From an uncultured Chromatiales bacterium (GTDB lineage: Bacteria > Pseudomonadota > Gammaproteobacteria > Steroidobacterales > GCA-2729495), in assembly GCA_913058165.1 (NCBI GenBank), contig CAJXQV010000049.1, forward strand, positions 1 through 7,793: DNA of 7,793 nucleotides, read 5' to 3'. A program made the translations under genes and the position numbers. Below the pieces are notes generated by a model. It worked only from the letters and a program-made list of their open reading frames with translations, had not been told where the DNA came from and made no database searches. Below, one piece after another: positions 1-7,402 of this stretch; the first letter of the stretch is position 1; each line of letters opens with the position of its first letter.

Positions 1-44
1 CACAGAGTAGATCGTCGGCAGCGTCAGATGTGTATAAGAGACAG
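1..44 (+). other. Illumina Nextera adapter with i5 index (synthetic, not genomic)
   Basis: Bases 26-44 read AGATGTGTATAAGAGACAG, the 19-bp Tn5 mosaic end used in Nextera tagmentation. Bases 12-25 (TCGTCGGCAGCGTC) are the Read 1 side Nextera adapter. Bases 4-11 (AGAGTAGA) match the standard Nextera i5 index known as S504/N504, and bases 1-3 (CAC) match the end of the P5 flow-cell oligo. The order P5 tail, index, adapter, mosaic end is exactly that of a library molecule. Genomic sequence begins at 45. This stretch should be trimmed before any biological use. Confidence 0.98.
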
Positions 45-49
45 GTACT

Positions 50-1069
50 TTAATCATGTGGGTAATCGGTAACCTTCAGCACAATTTTGCCTTGAGCTTC
101 ATTTGCATCGAGAATACGGTGAGCTTCTGCTGCTTCATGAAGTGGGAACGCTTGCTGAATTGTGGGTAGCAATTTTCCGGCAGCGAACAGCGGCCAAACA
201 TATTCTTCGAGATCGACGGCAATAAGCTGTTTTACCGCTGGCGGTCTGGCCCGTAAGGTTGAGCCGGTAATGGTGAGACGTTTCATCAATACCTGCGCGA
301 GATTTAACTCTGCCTTCGCTCCGCCGAGCACGGCGATGACAACCAAGCGACCATCGACTCGCAACAGTTTGGTGTTCTGCGCCAGGTACTTCGCACCAAC
401 AATATCTAGAATTACATCAACACCCTGGCCATCGTTTGCGCTCTTAACACAGCTGACAAAATCATCGTTGTGGTAGTTAATGGCTTTGCTTGCACCGAGT
501 GATTCGCAGAACTCAATTTTTTCATCGCTGCCTGCCGTTGCAAATACCTTGGCGCCAAAGGCCTTACCAAATTGAATGGCGGTAGAACCGATGCCGCTGG
601 CGCCACCATGAACTAGCAGGCTTTCGCCTGCTTGCAGTTGCCCGCGTTGAAATACATTGCTCCAAACCGTGAAGTAGGTTTCCGGAAGGCTTGCGGCATC
701 AATCAGGCTGACGCCCTCGGGTATTGGCAGGCACTGCACTTCGGGTGCAACACAGTATTCGGCATAGCCGCCACCGGTGAGTAGCGCACAGACCTGATCA
801 CCGGGCTTAAATCGTATGCAGTTGGTGCCCACGGCAATAATTTCGCCCGAGACTTCCAGTCCGGGGATTTCAGACGCGCCAGGAGGTGCTGGGTAAAGAC
901 CTTGGCGCTGCAGGCAATCGGGTCTATTGACTCCGGCAGCAGCGACCTTAATCAGCACCTCGTTGGTGGCGGGTGAGGGCAGCGCTAACGATATGGGTTG
1001 CAACACATCGGGACCGCCGGGTGCGCTAATGCCAATCGCCATCATGGTATCGGGGGTGTTTTTATTCAT
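50..1069 (-). CDS. PIG3-type NAD(P)H quinone oxidoreductase (zinc-free MDR family)
   Basis: This is a 339-residue cytosolic oxidoreductase of the medium-chain dehydrogenase/reductase superfamily, closest in pattern to the PIG3/quinone oxidoreductase group, which reduces quinones or reactive carbonyls with NADPH. The N-terminal GroES-like half contains GVNRPDCLQRQGLYPAPPG (residues 46-64), typical of PIG3 proteins. The Rossmann dinucleotide loop VHGGASGIG lies at 153-161, GSDEK at 180-184, and GSTLRARP at 269-276. The cysteine cluster of structural-zinc alcohol dehydrogenases is absent, as expected. The stop codon TAA (50-52) lies in genomic sequence only five bases from the adapter, so the gene is complete. 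The start is uncertain: the family often begins near MMAIGISAPGG, so the ATG codons at residues 9 or 10 are alternatives, and neither option has a strong ribosome binding site. It is divergent from moaA and may be transcribed alone. The physiological substrate cannot be read from sequence. Confidence 0.92.
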   Translation of the reverse strand: MNKNTPDTMMAIGISAPGGPDVLQPISLALPSPATNEVLIKVAAAGVNRPDCLQRQGLYPAPPGASEIPGLEVSGEIIAVGTNCIRFKPGDQVCALLTGGGYAEYCVAPEVQCLPIPEGVSLIDAASLPETYFTVWSNVFQRGQLQAGESLLVHGGASGIGSTAIQFGKAFGAKVFATAGSDEKIEFCESLGASKAINYHNDDFVSCVKSANDGQGVDVILDIVGAKYLAQNTKLLRVDGRLVVIAVLGGAKAELNLAQVLMKRLTITGSTLRARPPAVKQLIAVDLEEYVWPLFAAGKLLPTIQQAFPLHEAAEAHRILDANEAQGKIVLKVTDYPHD

Positions 1070-1156
1070 GCCTGCTGTCTGTTGGCCTTTTTGGCTGCTT
1101 AGGGGCGTGGTTGCTGACTGCCAACCGGCCCGATGACTTATATTAAAGGGGAAATG

Positions 1157-1184
1157 AGTATAAACCAGTAAGCTAGGCTGTCAT
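1157..1184 (-). promoter_or_regulatory. Candidate sigma-70 promoter for the quinone oxidoreductase gene
   Basis: Read on the minus strand, ATGACA (1184-1179) is followed after a 16-base spacer by TATACT (1162-1157). These match TTGACA and TATAAT at five of six positions each. The predicted start point would leave a leader of about 80 bases before the start codon at 1069. An 11-bp dyad, ATTGC-A-GCAAT (1186-1196), lies just upstream of the -35 element and could be an operator, though five-base half-sites are short. No equally good plus-strand promoter for moaA was found in the gap 1070-1293. This is a match by eye only. Confidence 0.35.
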
Positions 1185-1293
1185 TATTGCAGCAATCGGG
1201 CAGTTTTATGCTTCCGCGAGTTTGCAGGCCCCCTCAGGCAGTGGCTAATCAAGCTAGTGCCGCACCATAACCAACAAGTCAGACGATACAACC

Positions 1294-2343
1294 ATGGAAG
1301 AGAAAGTAATCGAATTTCGGGATAGCTCCCAAGCCGCAGGCATTAACGATCAGTTCGGTCGCGCGCTGCGCGACTTGCGTATTTCAGTGATGGATCGCTG
1401 CAATTTCCGTTGCCCGTATTGCATGCCGGAAGACAAGTACCATAAAGATTTTCAGTTTATGGGCTCGGACGAACGCCTTTCATTTGATGAGATTACCCGT
1501 TTAGCGCGTTTGTTTGCTGGTATCGGCGTGCATAAGCTGCGCATTACCGGTGGCGAACCGCTGTTGCGTGCGGGCTTGCCCGACCTTATTGGTGATCTCG
1601 GTGCTATTGAAGGTATCGATGATGTCGCGCTTACCACCAATGGCATTTTGCTGCCGCAACATGCTGCCGCATTGAAGGCGGCTGGTCTTGACCGCGTGAC
1701 AGTAAGCCTGGACTCTCTGGATGAGAAAATATTTTTGACCATGAGCGGTGGTCGTGGCAGCAAAGATAAGGTGTTGCGTGGAATCAGTGAGGCGGCAGAA
1801 GCCGGCCTCACGCCCATCAAGATCAATGCGGTTATTAAACGTGACATGAATGAGTCGGCGGTGTTCGAGCTTATTGAACACTTTCGCGGCACCGGCGTCA
1901 TTGTGCGCTTTATTGAGTACATGGACGTGGGCACGATTAACCACTGGCAACGTTCCGATACAGTGCCGGCAGCTGAGTTGCTGCAGAGAATTTCTGAGCG
2001 CTGGGCCATAACGCCTGCGCAGCGCAACTACCATGGTGAGGTAGCGAGTCGTTATATATTCGACGATGGCGCCGGTGAGATTGGTTTTATTACATCGGTG
2101 TCTGAGCCTTTCTGTGGTTCTTGTACCCGCGCGCGCCTGTCATCAGACGGTAAGCTCTATACCTGTTTATTTGCATCCAGTGGTCTTGATCTGCGCGGCC
2201 CCTTGCGAGCAGGCGCCAGCGATGCCGAATTGCTGGAACTGCTGACCAGTGCCTGGCGCAGTCGCACTGATCGTTACAGCGAAGAGCGTGCCGAAGGCAA
2301 AGACCGTAGCGAGAAAGTTGAGATGTATTATATCGGCGGTTGA
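1294..2343 (+). CDS. moaA: GTP 3',8-cyclase MoaA (molybdenum cofactor biosynthesis)
   Basis: MoaA is a radical SAM enzyme with two [4Fe-4S] clusters. It converts GTP to 3',8-cyclo-7,8-dihydro-GTP, the first committed step of molybdopterin synthesis, with MoaC acting next. The 349-residue protein carries the N-terminal cluster motif CNFRCPYC (C36, C40, C43) and the SAM-binding GGEP at 86-89. TTNG lies at 114-117 and VSLDSL at 137-142. The second, GTP-binding cluster motif is CGSC followed by a third cysteine (C274, C277, C291). The 3- and 14-residue spacing is that of characterised MoaA proteins. The C-terminus ends in the conserved Gly-Gly (348-349). All key residues are intact. Length is slightly above the usual ~330 because of an N-terminal extension of roughly a dozen residues. 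The ATG at 1294 has no clear Shine-Dalgarno, so the exact start is moderately certain. It begins the plus-strand series that ends with fdhD. moaC, moaE and mogA are not in the window. Confidence 0.97.
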   Translation: MEEKVIEFRDSSQAAGINDQFGRALRDLRISVMDRCNFRCPYCMPEDKYHKDFQFMGSDERLSFDEITRLARLFAGIGVHKLRITGGEPLLRAGLPDLIGDLGAIEGIDDVALTTNGILLPQHAAALKAAGLDRVTVSLDSLDEKIFLTMSGGRGSKDKVLRGISEAAEAGLTPIKINAVIKRDMNESAVFELIEHFRGTGVIVRFIEYMDVGTINHWQRSDTVPAAELLQRISERWAITPAQRNYHGEVASRYIFDDGAGEIGFITSVSEPFCGSCTRARLSSDGKLYTCLFASSGLDLRGPLRAGASDAELLELLTSAWRSRTDRYSEERAEGKDRSEKVEMYYIGG

Positions 2344-2383
2344 TGTTTGCACCGCAGTTGGTTAACCGTCGTAATTGATTGCC

Positions 2384-2387
2384 GGAG
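2384..2387 (+). promoter_or_regulatory. Shine-Dalgarno that fixes the acyl-CoA synthetase start
   Basis: GGAG ends five bases before the ATG at 2393, good spacing for a ribosome binding site. It supports that ATG over the in-frame TTG at 2375, which would place this motif inside the coding region. The resulting N-terminus, [11 protein letters not shown], also resembles the conserved start of AlkK-type ligases, which typically begin with a MxGxMM pattern. Confidence 0.65.
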
Positions 2388-2392
2388 TTGAG

Positions 2393-4042
2393 ATGCAGGG
2401 CTTGATGATGGATACGCAGTTGCTTATTACCAGCATTTTGCGGTTCGCAGAAAAAAATTCACCCACCGCAGAAATTGTTTCTGTTACGCATGACCATGCG
2501 TTGTTTCGTTACACCTATAGCGAAGCGTTTGCCCGTTCCCGAAAGCTCGCAAATGCGCTTGCGGCATTGGGTCTTGATGCGGCTACCAGCGACAGAGTGG
2601 GCACCTTAGCCTGGAACGATCACCGACATTTTGAGCTGTACTATGGTGTGTCCTGCTCCGGTTTGGTGGTGCACACCATTAACCCGCGATTATTTTCTGA
2701 GCAGATTGAATACATCATTAATCATGCTGAAGATCGTGTGCTGTTTGTTGACCCGGCGTTCTTGCCGATTCTGGAATGCTTCCGTCATAAATTAAGCACG
2801 GTAGAGCATATCGTCGTGTTATCTGATCGTGAGCATATGCCGGAAAGTAAGCTTGATGATCTGCTGTGTTATGAGGAGTTGCTGGCGGCACAGTCCGACA
2901 GTTTTTTATGGCCTTCGCTTGATGAAAAGCAGGCCTGTTCGCTGTGCTACACATCCGGCACTACCGGTAACCCTAAGGGGGTGTTGTACAGTCATCGTTC
3001 AACTATTCTGCACGCTTACGCAACCGCACTTCCGGATGCAATGAACCTGGCTGCGGTCGACTGCGTTATGCCGTTGGTGCCGATGTTTCATGTGAATGCC
3101 TGGGGCATACCGTATTCGGTGCCCATGACCGGCGGCAAATTGGTTTTAGCCGGGCAGGGTATGGCAGATGGCGAAGCCTTATTTCAATTAATCGAAACAG
3201 AGCGTGTGACGGCGTCATTGGGCGTGCCGACAATCTTTTTAGCGCTGCTGAACTGGTTGGAACTCAATGATAAGAACCTTACCCGCTTGCAACGCATTGT
3301 TGTTGGCGGTGCCGCCTGCCCGGAGAAAGTGATTTCCGTTATGGCCGAAGCTCATGGTGTTAGCGTTCATCATGGCTGGGGCATGACCGAGATGAGTCCC
3401 ATGGGTGTGATCAATACACTGAAACCTTCAATGGATGAGTTACCAGCCTCCGAGGTGATGCGCTTGCGGCTGCGCCAGGGGCGTGGACTCTTTGGCGTAG
3501 AAATAAAAATTACCGATGACGAAGATAAGGAATTGCCGTGGGATGGCCATACCTTTGGCGCATTAAAGGTTCGTGGCCCATGGGTTTGTATGGACTACTA
3601 CCGAAGTGATCCTGATGCATCGCCAACTCTCGATACCGATGGCTGGTTCAATACAGGGGATATAGCCACTATTGATGCCGATGGCTTCATGCTGATAACG
3701 GATCGGAGCAAGGATGTTATTAAATCCGGCGGGGAGTGGATCAGTTCAATAGAATTGGAGAACACTGCGGTTAATCATCCTGGTGTACTCGAGGCGGCAG
3801 TGATCGGTGTATCACACCCTAAGTGGAGCGAGCGGCCGTTGTTGTTGGTCATCAAAAAAGCGGATGCTGAGCTTAGTAAGCAGGACATGCTCGCCTGGTT
3901 TGAAGGCAAAGTGGCATCGTGGTGGGTGCCCGATGCGGTAGAGTTTGTTACTGAGCTGCCACACACTGCCACCGGCAAATTGCAAAAGCGGGCATTGCGC
4001 GAGTTGTATGTCGATTACGTTTTGCCGCAAACACCTGAATGA
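2393..4042 (+). CDS. AlkK-type fatty acyl-CoA synthetase (AMP-forming)
   Basis: This is a 549-residue member of the adenylate-forming ANL superfamily. It activates a carboxylic acid with ATP to an acyl-adenylate and then transfers it to coenzyme A. The order of motifs is complete: the phosphate loop [11 protein letters not shown] at 186-196, GWGMTEMSP at 328-336, GWFNTGD at 417-423, the hinge region [13 protein letters not shown] from 437, and the C-terminal catalytic lysine K529 in [10 protein letters not shown]. The N-terminus, [23 protein letters not shown] and WWVPDAVEF are typical of the AlkK medium-chain acyl-CoA ligase group. That group also includes the methylmercaptopropionate-CoA ligase DmdB, so the substrate could be a medium-chain fatty acid or a short substituted acid; sequence alone does not decide. 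It starts 49 bp after moaA and overlaps the next gene by ATGA, which suggests co-transcription and translational coupling. An in-frame TTG at 2375 would add six residues but is less likely. Confidence 0.93.
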   Translation: MQGLMMDTQLLITSILRFAEKNSPTAEIVSVTHDHALFRYTYSEAFARSRKLANALAALGLDAATSDRVGTLAWNDHRHFELYYGVSCSGLVVHTINPRLFSEQIEYIINHAEDRVLFVDPAFLPILECFRHKLSTVEHIVVLSDREHMPESKLDDLLCYEELLAAQSDSFLWPSLDEKQACSLCYTSGTTGNPKGVLYSHRSTILHAYATALPDAMNLAAVDCVMPLVPMFHVNAWGIPYSVPMTGGKLVLAGQGMADGEALFQLIETERVTASLGVPTIFLALLNWLELNDKNLTRLQRIVVGGAACPEKVISVMAEAHGVSVHHGWGMTEMSPMGVINTLKPSMDELPASEVMRLRLRQGRGLFGVEIKITDDEDKELPWDGHTFGALKVRGPWVCMDYYRSDPDASPTLDTDGWFNTGDIATIDADGFMLITDRSKDVIKSGGEWISSIELENTAVNHPGVLEAAVIGVSHPKWSERPLLLVIKKADAELSKQDMLAWFEGKVASWWVPDAVEFVTELPHTATGKLQKRALRELYVDYVLPQTPE

Positions 4043-5442
4043 GTAACCATTCACAGTCAGAGCTGTTGCAACAACTGCGCACTGAGTTGGGCAGCGCCGC
4101 AGTACTTACCGGCGCCGATGTGTCAGCGCGACAGGTGGGCATCTGGGATGAACGCCCGGTGCAGGCATTGGCAATTGTCCGTCCTCAAAGCACCGAACAG
4201 TTATCGGGCGTACTGCGGCTTTGTCATGCCATCGGGCAACCGGTGGTCACTCATGGCGGTCGCACAGGTTTGGTTGAGGGCTGTGTGTCGGGCCCGGGCG
4301 ATCTTGTGGTTTCCTTAGAATGTATGACCCGTATTGAATCTGTTGATGAAACAAACCGTTGCATGACAGTGCAGGCCGGGGTGCCGCTGGAGTTGGCGCA
4401 GCGTGCCGCCAGTGATGCGGGCCTGATGCTGCCGCTGGATTTAGGCGCGCGGGGCAGCTGCACTATTGGCGGCAATATTGCCACTAACGCGGGCGGTAAC
4501 CGGGTGCTTCGCTATGGGATGACCCGTGAGATGGTGCTCGGCTTAGAGGCGGTGCTTGCTGATGGCACGGTGATTAGCTCGATGAATAAAATGCTGAAGA
4601 ACAACGCCGGTTACGACCTGAAGCAGTTGTTTATTGGCACCGAAGGAACGCTGGGTATTGTGACGCGAGCCGTATTGCGGTTGCACCCCTCATGCCGCTC
4701 TGAATCCACCGCGTTTATTGCTTGTGATAGTTTTGCGCAGGTGCAGTCTTTATTGCCGTTTCTAGATCGCGAGTTAGGCGGTCACTTGTCCGCATTTGAA
4801 TGCCTGTGGCGAAGCTTTTATCAGACTGCGGCGGCAGGCCTGAATGCGCCGCTGGCCGACGGCAGCTCGCATTACGTTCTGGTGGAGTCACTAGGGCCGG
4901 ATCCCGCTGTTGATAATGAGCAGTTTCTTGCGGTGCTGAGCGCTGCTGCTGAGAAGGGTTTTTTGAGCGATGCAGTGGTGGCGAAATCCGGTAAAGAGCG
5001 CGATAGCTTCTGGGCGATTAGGGACAACGTTGAAGCGTGTTTGCATTTTGGCGAGAGCTTTGTTTTTGATGTGAGTCTGCCGTTGCAAGACATGTCTGCT
5101 TACGTTGACCAGGTATTGGAAAAACTCGACGGCGTATTGCCAGGGCATCGCAGCTTTGTTTTTGGTCATGTCGGCGATGGCAACCTTCACTTCGTGGTGT
5201 CGCCCGGCGCAGAGCGCAGTCGCGCGATCGTTGAAAGCGCTATCTATCAGCCGCTGCAGGCTTTTGGTGGTTCTGTGTCTGCAGAGCACGGTATTGGTCT
5301 TGAGAAGAAATTTTGGCTGTGTCTGTCCCGCAGCGATGCGGAAATTCGTTTGATGCAGGCGCTGAAGCAGGCGCTTGATCCGGATGGGCTGCTTAACCCC
5401 GGCAAGGTGTTCGATATGAACGGCGAGCATGGCCTGCAATGA
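4039..5442 (+). CDS. FAD-linked D-2-hydroxyacid dehydrogenase (GlcD / D-2-hydroxyglutarate dehydrogenase-like)
   Basis: This 467-residue flavoprotein is of the vanillyl-alcohol-oxidase/PCMH fold, GlcD-DLD-D2HGDH branch. Members oxidise D-2-hydroxyacids (D-lactate, glycolate, D-2-hydroxyglutarate and others) to 2-oxoacids and pass electrons to an acceptor such as a quinone, cytochrome or electron-transfer flavoprotein. The FAD-binding domain carries THGGRTGL (71-78), GSCTIGGNIATNAGG (139-153) and GTEGTLGIVT (200-209). The C-terminal FAD-oxidase domain carries WAIRDN (325-330), the metal- and substrate-binding GHVGDGNLHF (376-385), SAEHGIG (414-420) and the closing LNPGKVF (452-458). The expected residues are intact and the length is normal. 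There is no fused iron-sulfur domain and no GlcE or GlcF neighbour, which favours a stand-alone enzyme of the D2HGDH or D-lactate type over glycolate oxidase. Its ATG overlaps the ligase stop by ATGA with no clear ribosome binding site, suggesting translational coupling. The exact hydroxyacid is unknown. Confidence 0.92.
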   Translation: MSNHSQSELLQQLRTELGSAAVLTGADVSARQVGIWDERPVQALAIVRPQSTEQLSGVLRLCHAIGQPVVTHGGRTGLVEGCVSGPGDLVVSLECMTRIESVDETNRCMTVQAGVPLELAQRAASDAGLMLPLDLGARGSCTIGGNIATNAGGNRVLRYGMTREMVLGLEAVLADGTVISSMNKMLKNNAGYDLKQLFIGTEGTLGIVTRAVLRLHPSCRSESTAFIACDSFAQVQSLLPFLDRELGGHLSAFECLWRSFYQTAAAGLNAPLADGSSHYVLVESLGPDPAVDNEQFLAVLSAAAEKGFLSDAVVAKSGKERDSFWAIRDNVEACLHFGESFVFDVSLPLQDMSAYVDQVLEKLDGVLPGHRSFVFGHVGDGNLHFVVSPGAERSRAIVESAIYQPLQAFGGSVSAEHGIGLEKKFWLCLSRSDAEIRLMQALKQALDPDGLLNPGKVFDMNGEHGLQ

Positions 5443-6284
5443 GCAATAGTGTGCAGCGGGTGAGTGTGCGGCGGATTCCGGGCGGTCTTGAGCAGCAGGA
5501 TCACCTGGTTGTTGAGGAGCCGCTTGAACTGGTGCTGGCCTATTGCGACCCTACAAACCAGAGCGGTGATGATCAGAATCAACCCATTGAGAAAACCATC
5601 GCTATCACAATGCGCACACCGGGTCATGATGATGTGTTGGCTGCCGGTTTCTTTTTTACCGAAGGGGTAATCTCTGCGCCTTCAGATATCATCGCAATAA
5701 GCACAGTCGATAATCGCACTGTGGTGAGTTTACGGTCGGGCTTAGTACCGGACCTAAAATTGTTGGAACGGCATTTTTACACCAACTCATCTTGCGGTGT
5801 GTGCGGTAAAACTTCGTTGGAGGCGTTACATGCGGTGGCGCCTTTTCCGGTTCCCGGTGCGCCGTTCATCTGCAGTGCCGAAGCGCTGCAGGCATTGCCG
5901 GCTGAGTTATTGCATCGGCAGGGTGCATTTGCCAGCACCGGCAGTGCGCACGCAGCAGCACTGTTTAATGTGGATGGTGTTATTGAATCTGCCTATGAAG
6001 ACGTCGGCCGTCACAATGCACTCGATAAATTAATCGGTGCCGCGTTTCTTGCGGGGCAGTTGCCGTTATCGAAGCATGGCATTCTGCTAAGTGGCAGAGC
6101 AGGTTTCGAGTTGGTGCAAAAGACTCGGATGGCTGCAAGCCCTATGTTGGCTGCCATTGGCGCTCCCTCGGGTCTGGCAGTTGATCTGGCTTGGGAGTCG
6201 GGGATGACGTTGGTCGGTTTTTTACGTGAACAAAGTATGAATGTGTATTCGTGTCCTTCACGAATAATCGTATTGACGGCGTAA
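5439..6284 (+). CDS. fdhD: Formate dehydrogenase accessory sulfurtransferase FdhD
   Basis: FdhD takes persulfide sulfur from a cysteine desulfurase (IscS in E. coli) and passes it to the molybdenum cofactor, giving the sulfurated bis-MGD that formate dehydrogenases need. The 281-residue protein has the catalytic CGVCG motif with C119 and C122, close to the C121/C124 pair of E. coli FdhD. It also has ASTGSAHAA (165-173), EDVGRHNALDK (187-197), LSGRAGFELVQK (217-228) and the C-terminal FLREQSMNVYS (261-271), all family signatures. Length is normal and nothing is broken. It overlaps the preceding dehydrogenase by ATGA and is the last gene of the tight unit. No formate dehydrogenase or other molybdoenzyme is visible, so its client must lie elsewhere in the genome. 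A 130-bp gap follows. Confidence 0.96.
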   Translation: MSNSVQRVSVRRIPGGLEQQDHLVVEEPLELVLAYCDPTNQSGDDQNQPIEKTIAITMRTPGHDDVLAAGFFFTEGVISAPSDIIAISTVDNRTVVSLRSGLVPDLKLLERHFYTNSSCGVCGKTSLEALHAVAPFPVPGAPFICSAEALQALPAELLHRQGAFASTGSAHAAALFNVDGVIESAYEDVGRHNALDKLIGAAFLAGQLPLSKHGILLSGRAGFELVQKTRMAASPMLAAIGAPSGLAVDLAWESGMTLVGFLREQSMNVYSCPSRIIVLTA

Positions 6285-6414
6285 GCAGTCACAGCGGCGG
6301 TTGTTGGGTATTGGTAAGTGGGAAGTAGAACCAATCGTTTTGTTGCAGTCTTCTGGTAGTATTCTTCGAAAGTCATTGATTTTCCCCGTAAACCTTCACG
6401 CAGACCTATAAACA

Positions 6415-7386
6415 GTGCCCGCTAACCTAGTTCGCAATCTGATTATTGCCGTGATCGCCAGTATTGCGTTCTATGGTCTGTGGATTGTTATCGCCGGGCC
6501 CGGCGAGGTCTGGCGAGAAGTGCAGAGTCTTGGTCTGGCAGGGTGGGGCGCCATTCTGGGCTTGTCATTATTGAATTACGTGCTGCGTTTTGCGCGTTGG
6601 CAGACCTATCTCAACAGTCTTGGCTACGCTGTTCCTGTGTGGCCGAACTTTCGTTTTTATTTGGCGGGCTTTGCGTTTACAGCAACCCCCGGCAAAATCG
6701 GCGAAGCAGTGCGCTCGCTGTATCTGAAACGTTTTAACGTGAACTATACCGATAGCATTGCGGCATTCTTTGTAGAGCGTTTGGTGGATGTTGTTTCGAT
6801 GGTGCTGCTCTCTTTGCTTGCCGCTTACATGTTTGATGAGTGGCGTTGGCTGATTGCAGTGGTGAGCGTATTGTTGATTCTGTTATTGCCACTGGTCCGG
6901 AGTCGTTGGTTGGCCGTGGTGATCGAGCGGGTAGCGGCAGGCTCAAAAAAGATGCAGGCAATGGCCGGTCATGTCTTGCAGTTGCTGCGGTCATCCCGTG
7001 TATTGCTGAGTTCAGCCAACCTTTATGGCGGCTTAATTATCGGTGTGTTGGCATGGGCGGCTGAAGGACTGGCATTGTATATTGTCGTGCAGATGCTGGG
7101 CTTCGATATTTCAGTGCCTTTGGCGGTTGGCATTTATGCCGTTAGTATCCTTGTCGGTGCGCTGTCCTTTGTGCCCGGTGGCTTAGGCGGCACCGAAGTG
7201 GTTATGGGTGGATTGTTGATATTGGTGGGTGTGGGCGAGCCAGTGGCTGTATCTGCAGTGCTAATCTGTCGGATAGCAACATTGTGGTTTGCGGTAGCGA
7301 TTGGTTTGGTCGCTGCTTTGGAGTTAGAACTCGGTAATGGTGGTCGTTATGCCATGATTGATGGTAAACAAGGAAACGGCGCTTAG
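6415..7386 (+). CDS. Lysylphosphatidylglycerol-synthase TM / YbhN flippase-like membrane protein
   Basis: This is a polytopic inner-membrane protein of 323 residues with about seven or eight predicted hydrophobic segments, near residues 8-28, 42-58, 113-140, 144-163, 204-227, 233-253, 262-275 and 284-304. It resembles the membrane domain of lysylphosphatidylglycerol synthases (PF03706/UPF0104 group) but has no aminoacyl-transfer domain, so it should not be called an LPG synthase. Conserved family patterns are TPGKIGE (91-97), ERLVD (121-125) and SFVPGGLGGTE (251-261). Stand-alone members are often proposed to move or handle lipid-linked substrates; the specific role here is inferred. The start is GTG at 6415, four bases after an in-frame TAA, with no clear ribosome binding site; an internal GTG at 6451 is possible but would cut into the first membrane segment. 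The next gene follows after 16 bp, suggesting a shared transcript. The upstream gap 6285-6414 shows no convincing promoter or terminator. Confidence 0.85.
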   Translation: MPANLVRNLIIAVIASIAFYGLWIVIAGPGEVWREVQSLGLAGWGAILGLSLLNYVLRFARWQTYLNSLGYAVPVWPNFRFYLAGFAFTATPGKIGEAVRSLYLKRFNVNYTDSIAAFFVERLVDVVSMVLLSLLAAYMFDEWRWLIAVVSVLLILLLPLVRSRWLAVVIERVAAGSKKMQAMAGHVLQLLRSSRVLLSSANLYGGLIIGVLAWAAEGLALYIVVQMLGFDISVPLAVGIYAVSILVGALSFVPGGLGGTEVVMGGLLILVGVGEPVAVSAVLICRIATLWFAVAIGLVAALELELGNGGRYAMIDGKQGNGA

Positions 7387-7402
7387 CCGCAACAGTGTTT
7401 AA

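Noticed and set aside
1070..1293. Molybdenum-cofactor riboswitch in the moaA leader
   Set aside because: Such an element is known upstream of moaA in some Enterobacteria, but I could not identify its conserved paired regions here. A covariance-model search with the Moco RNA family would decide.
1452..2034. Long minus-strand open frames inside moaA (177 and 191 codons)
   Set aside because: They lie wholly opposite a gene with all catalytic residues intact, and their translations show no recognisable domain. They are frame shadows.
2375..2392. TTG at 2375 as the start of the acyl-CoA synthetase
   Set aside because: The ATG at 2393 has a well-spaced GGAG and gives the N-terminus expected for the family.
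4891..5439. 182-codon minus-strand frame opposite the flavoprotein gene
   Set aside because: It has no recognisable domain and overlaps a well-supported gene completely.
6310..6335. Possible terminator after fdhD: ATTGGT and ACCAAT around a 14-base loop, followed by a short T run
   Set aside because: The stem is only six base pairs, AT-rich, with a long loop and just four T residues. It is too weak to call.
6415..7386. Lysylphosphatidylglycerol synthase (MprF) enzyme
   Set aside because: The protein has only the membrane domain and lacks the C-terminal catalytic domain that transfers lysine, so the enzyme name would mislead.
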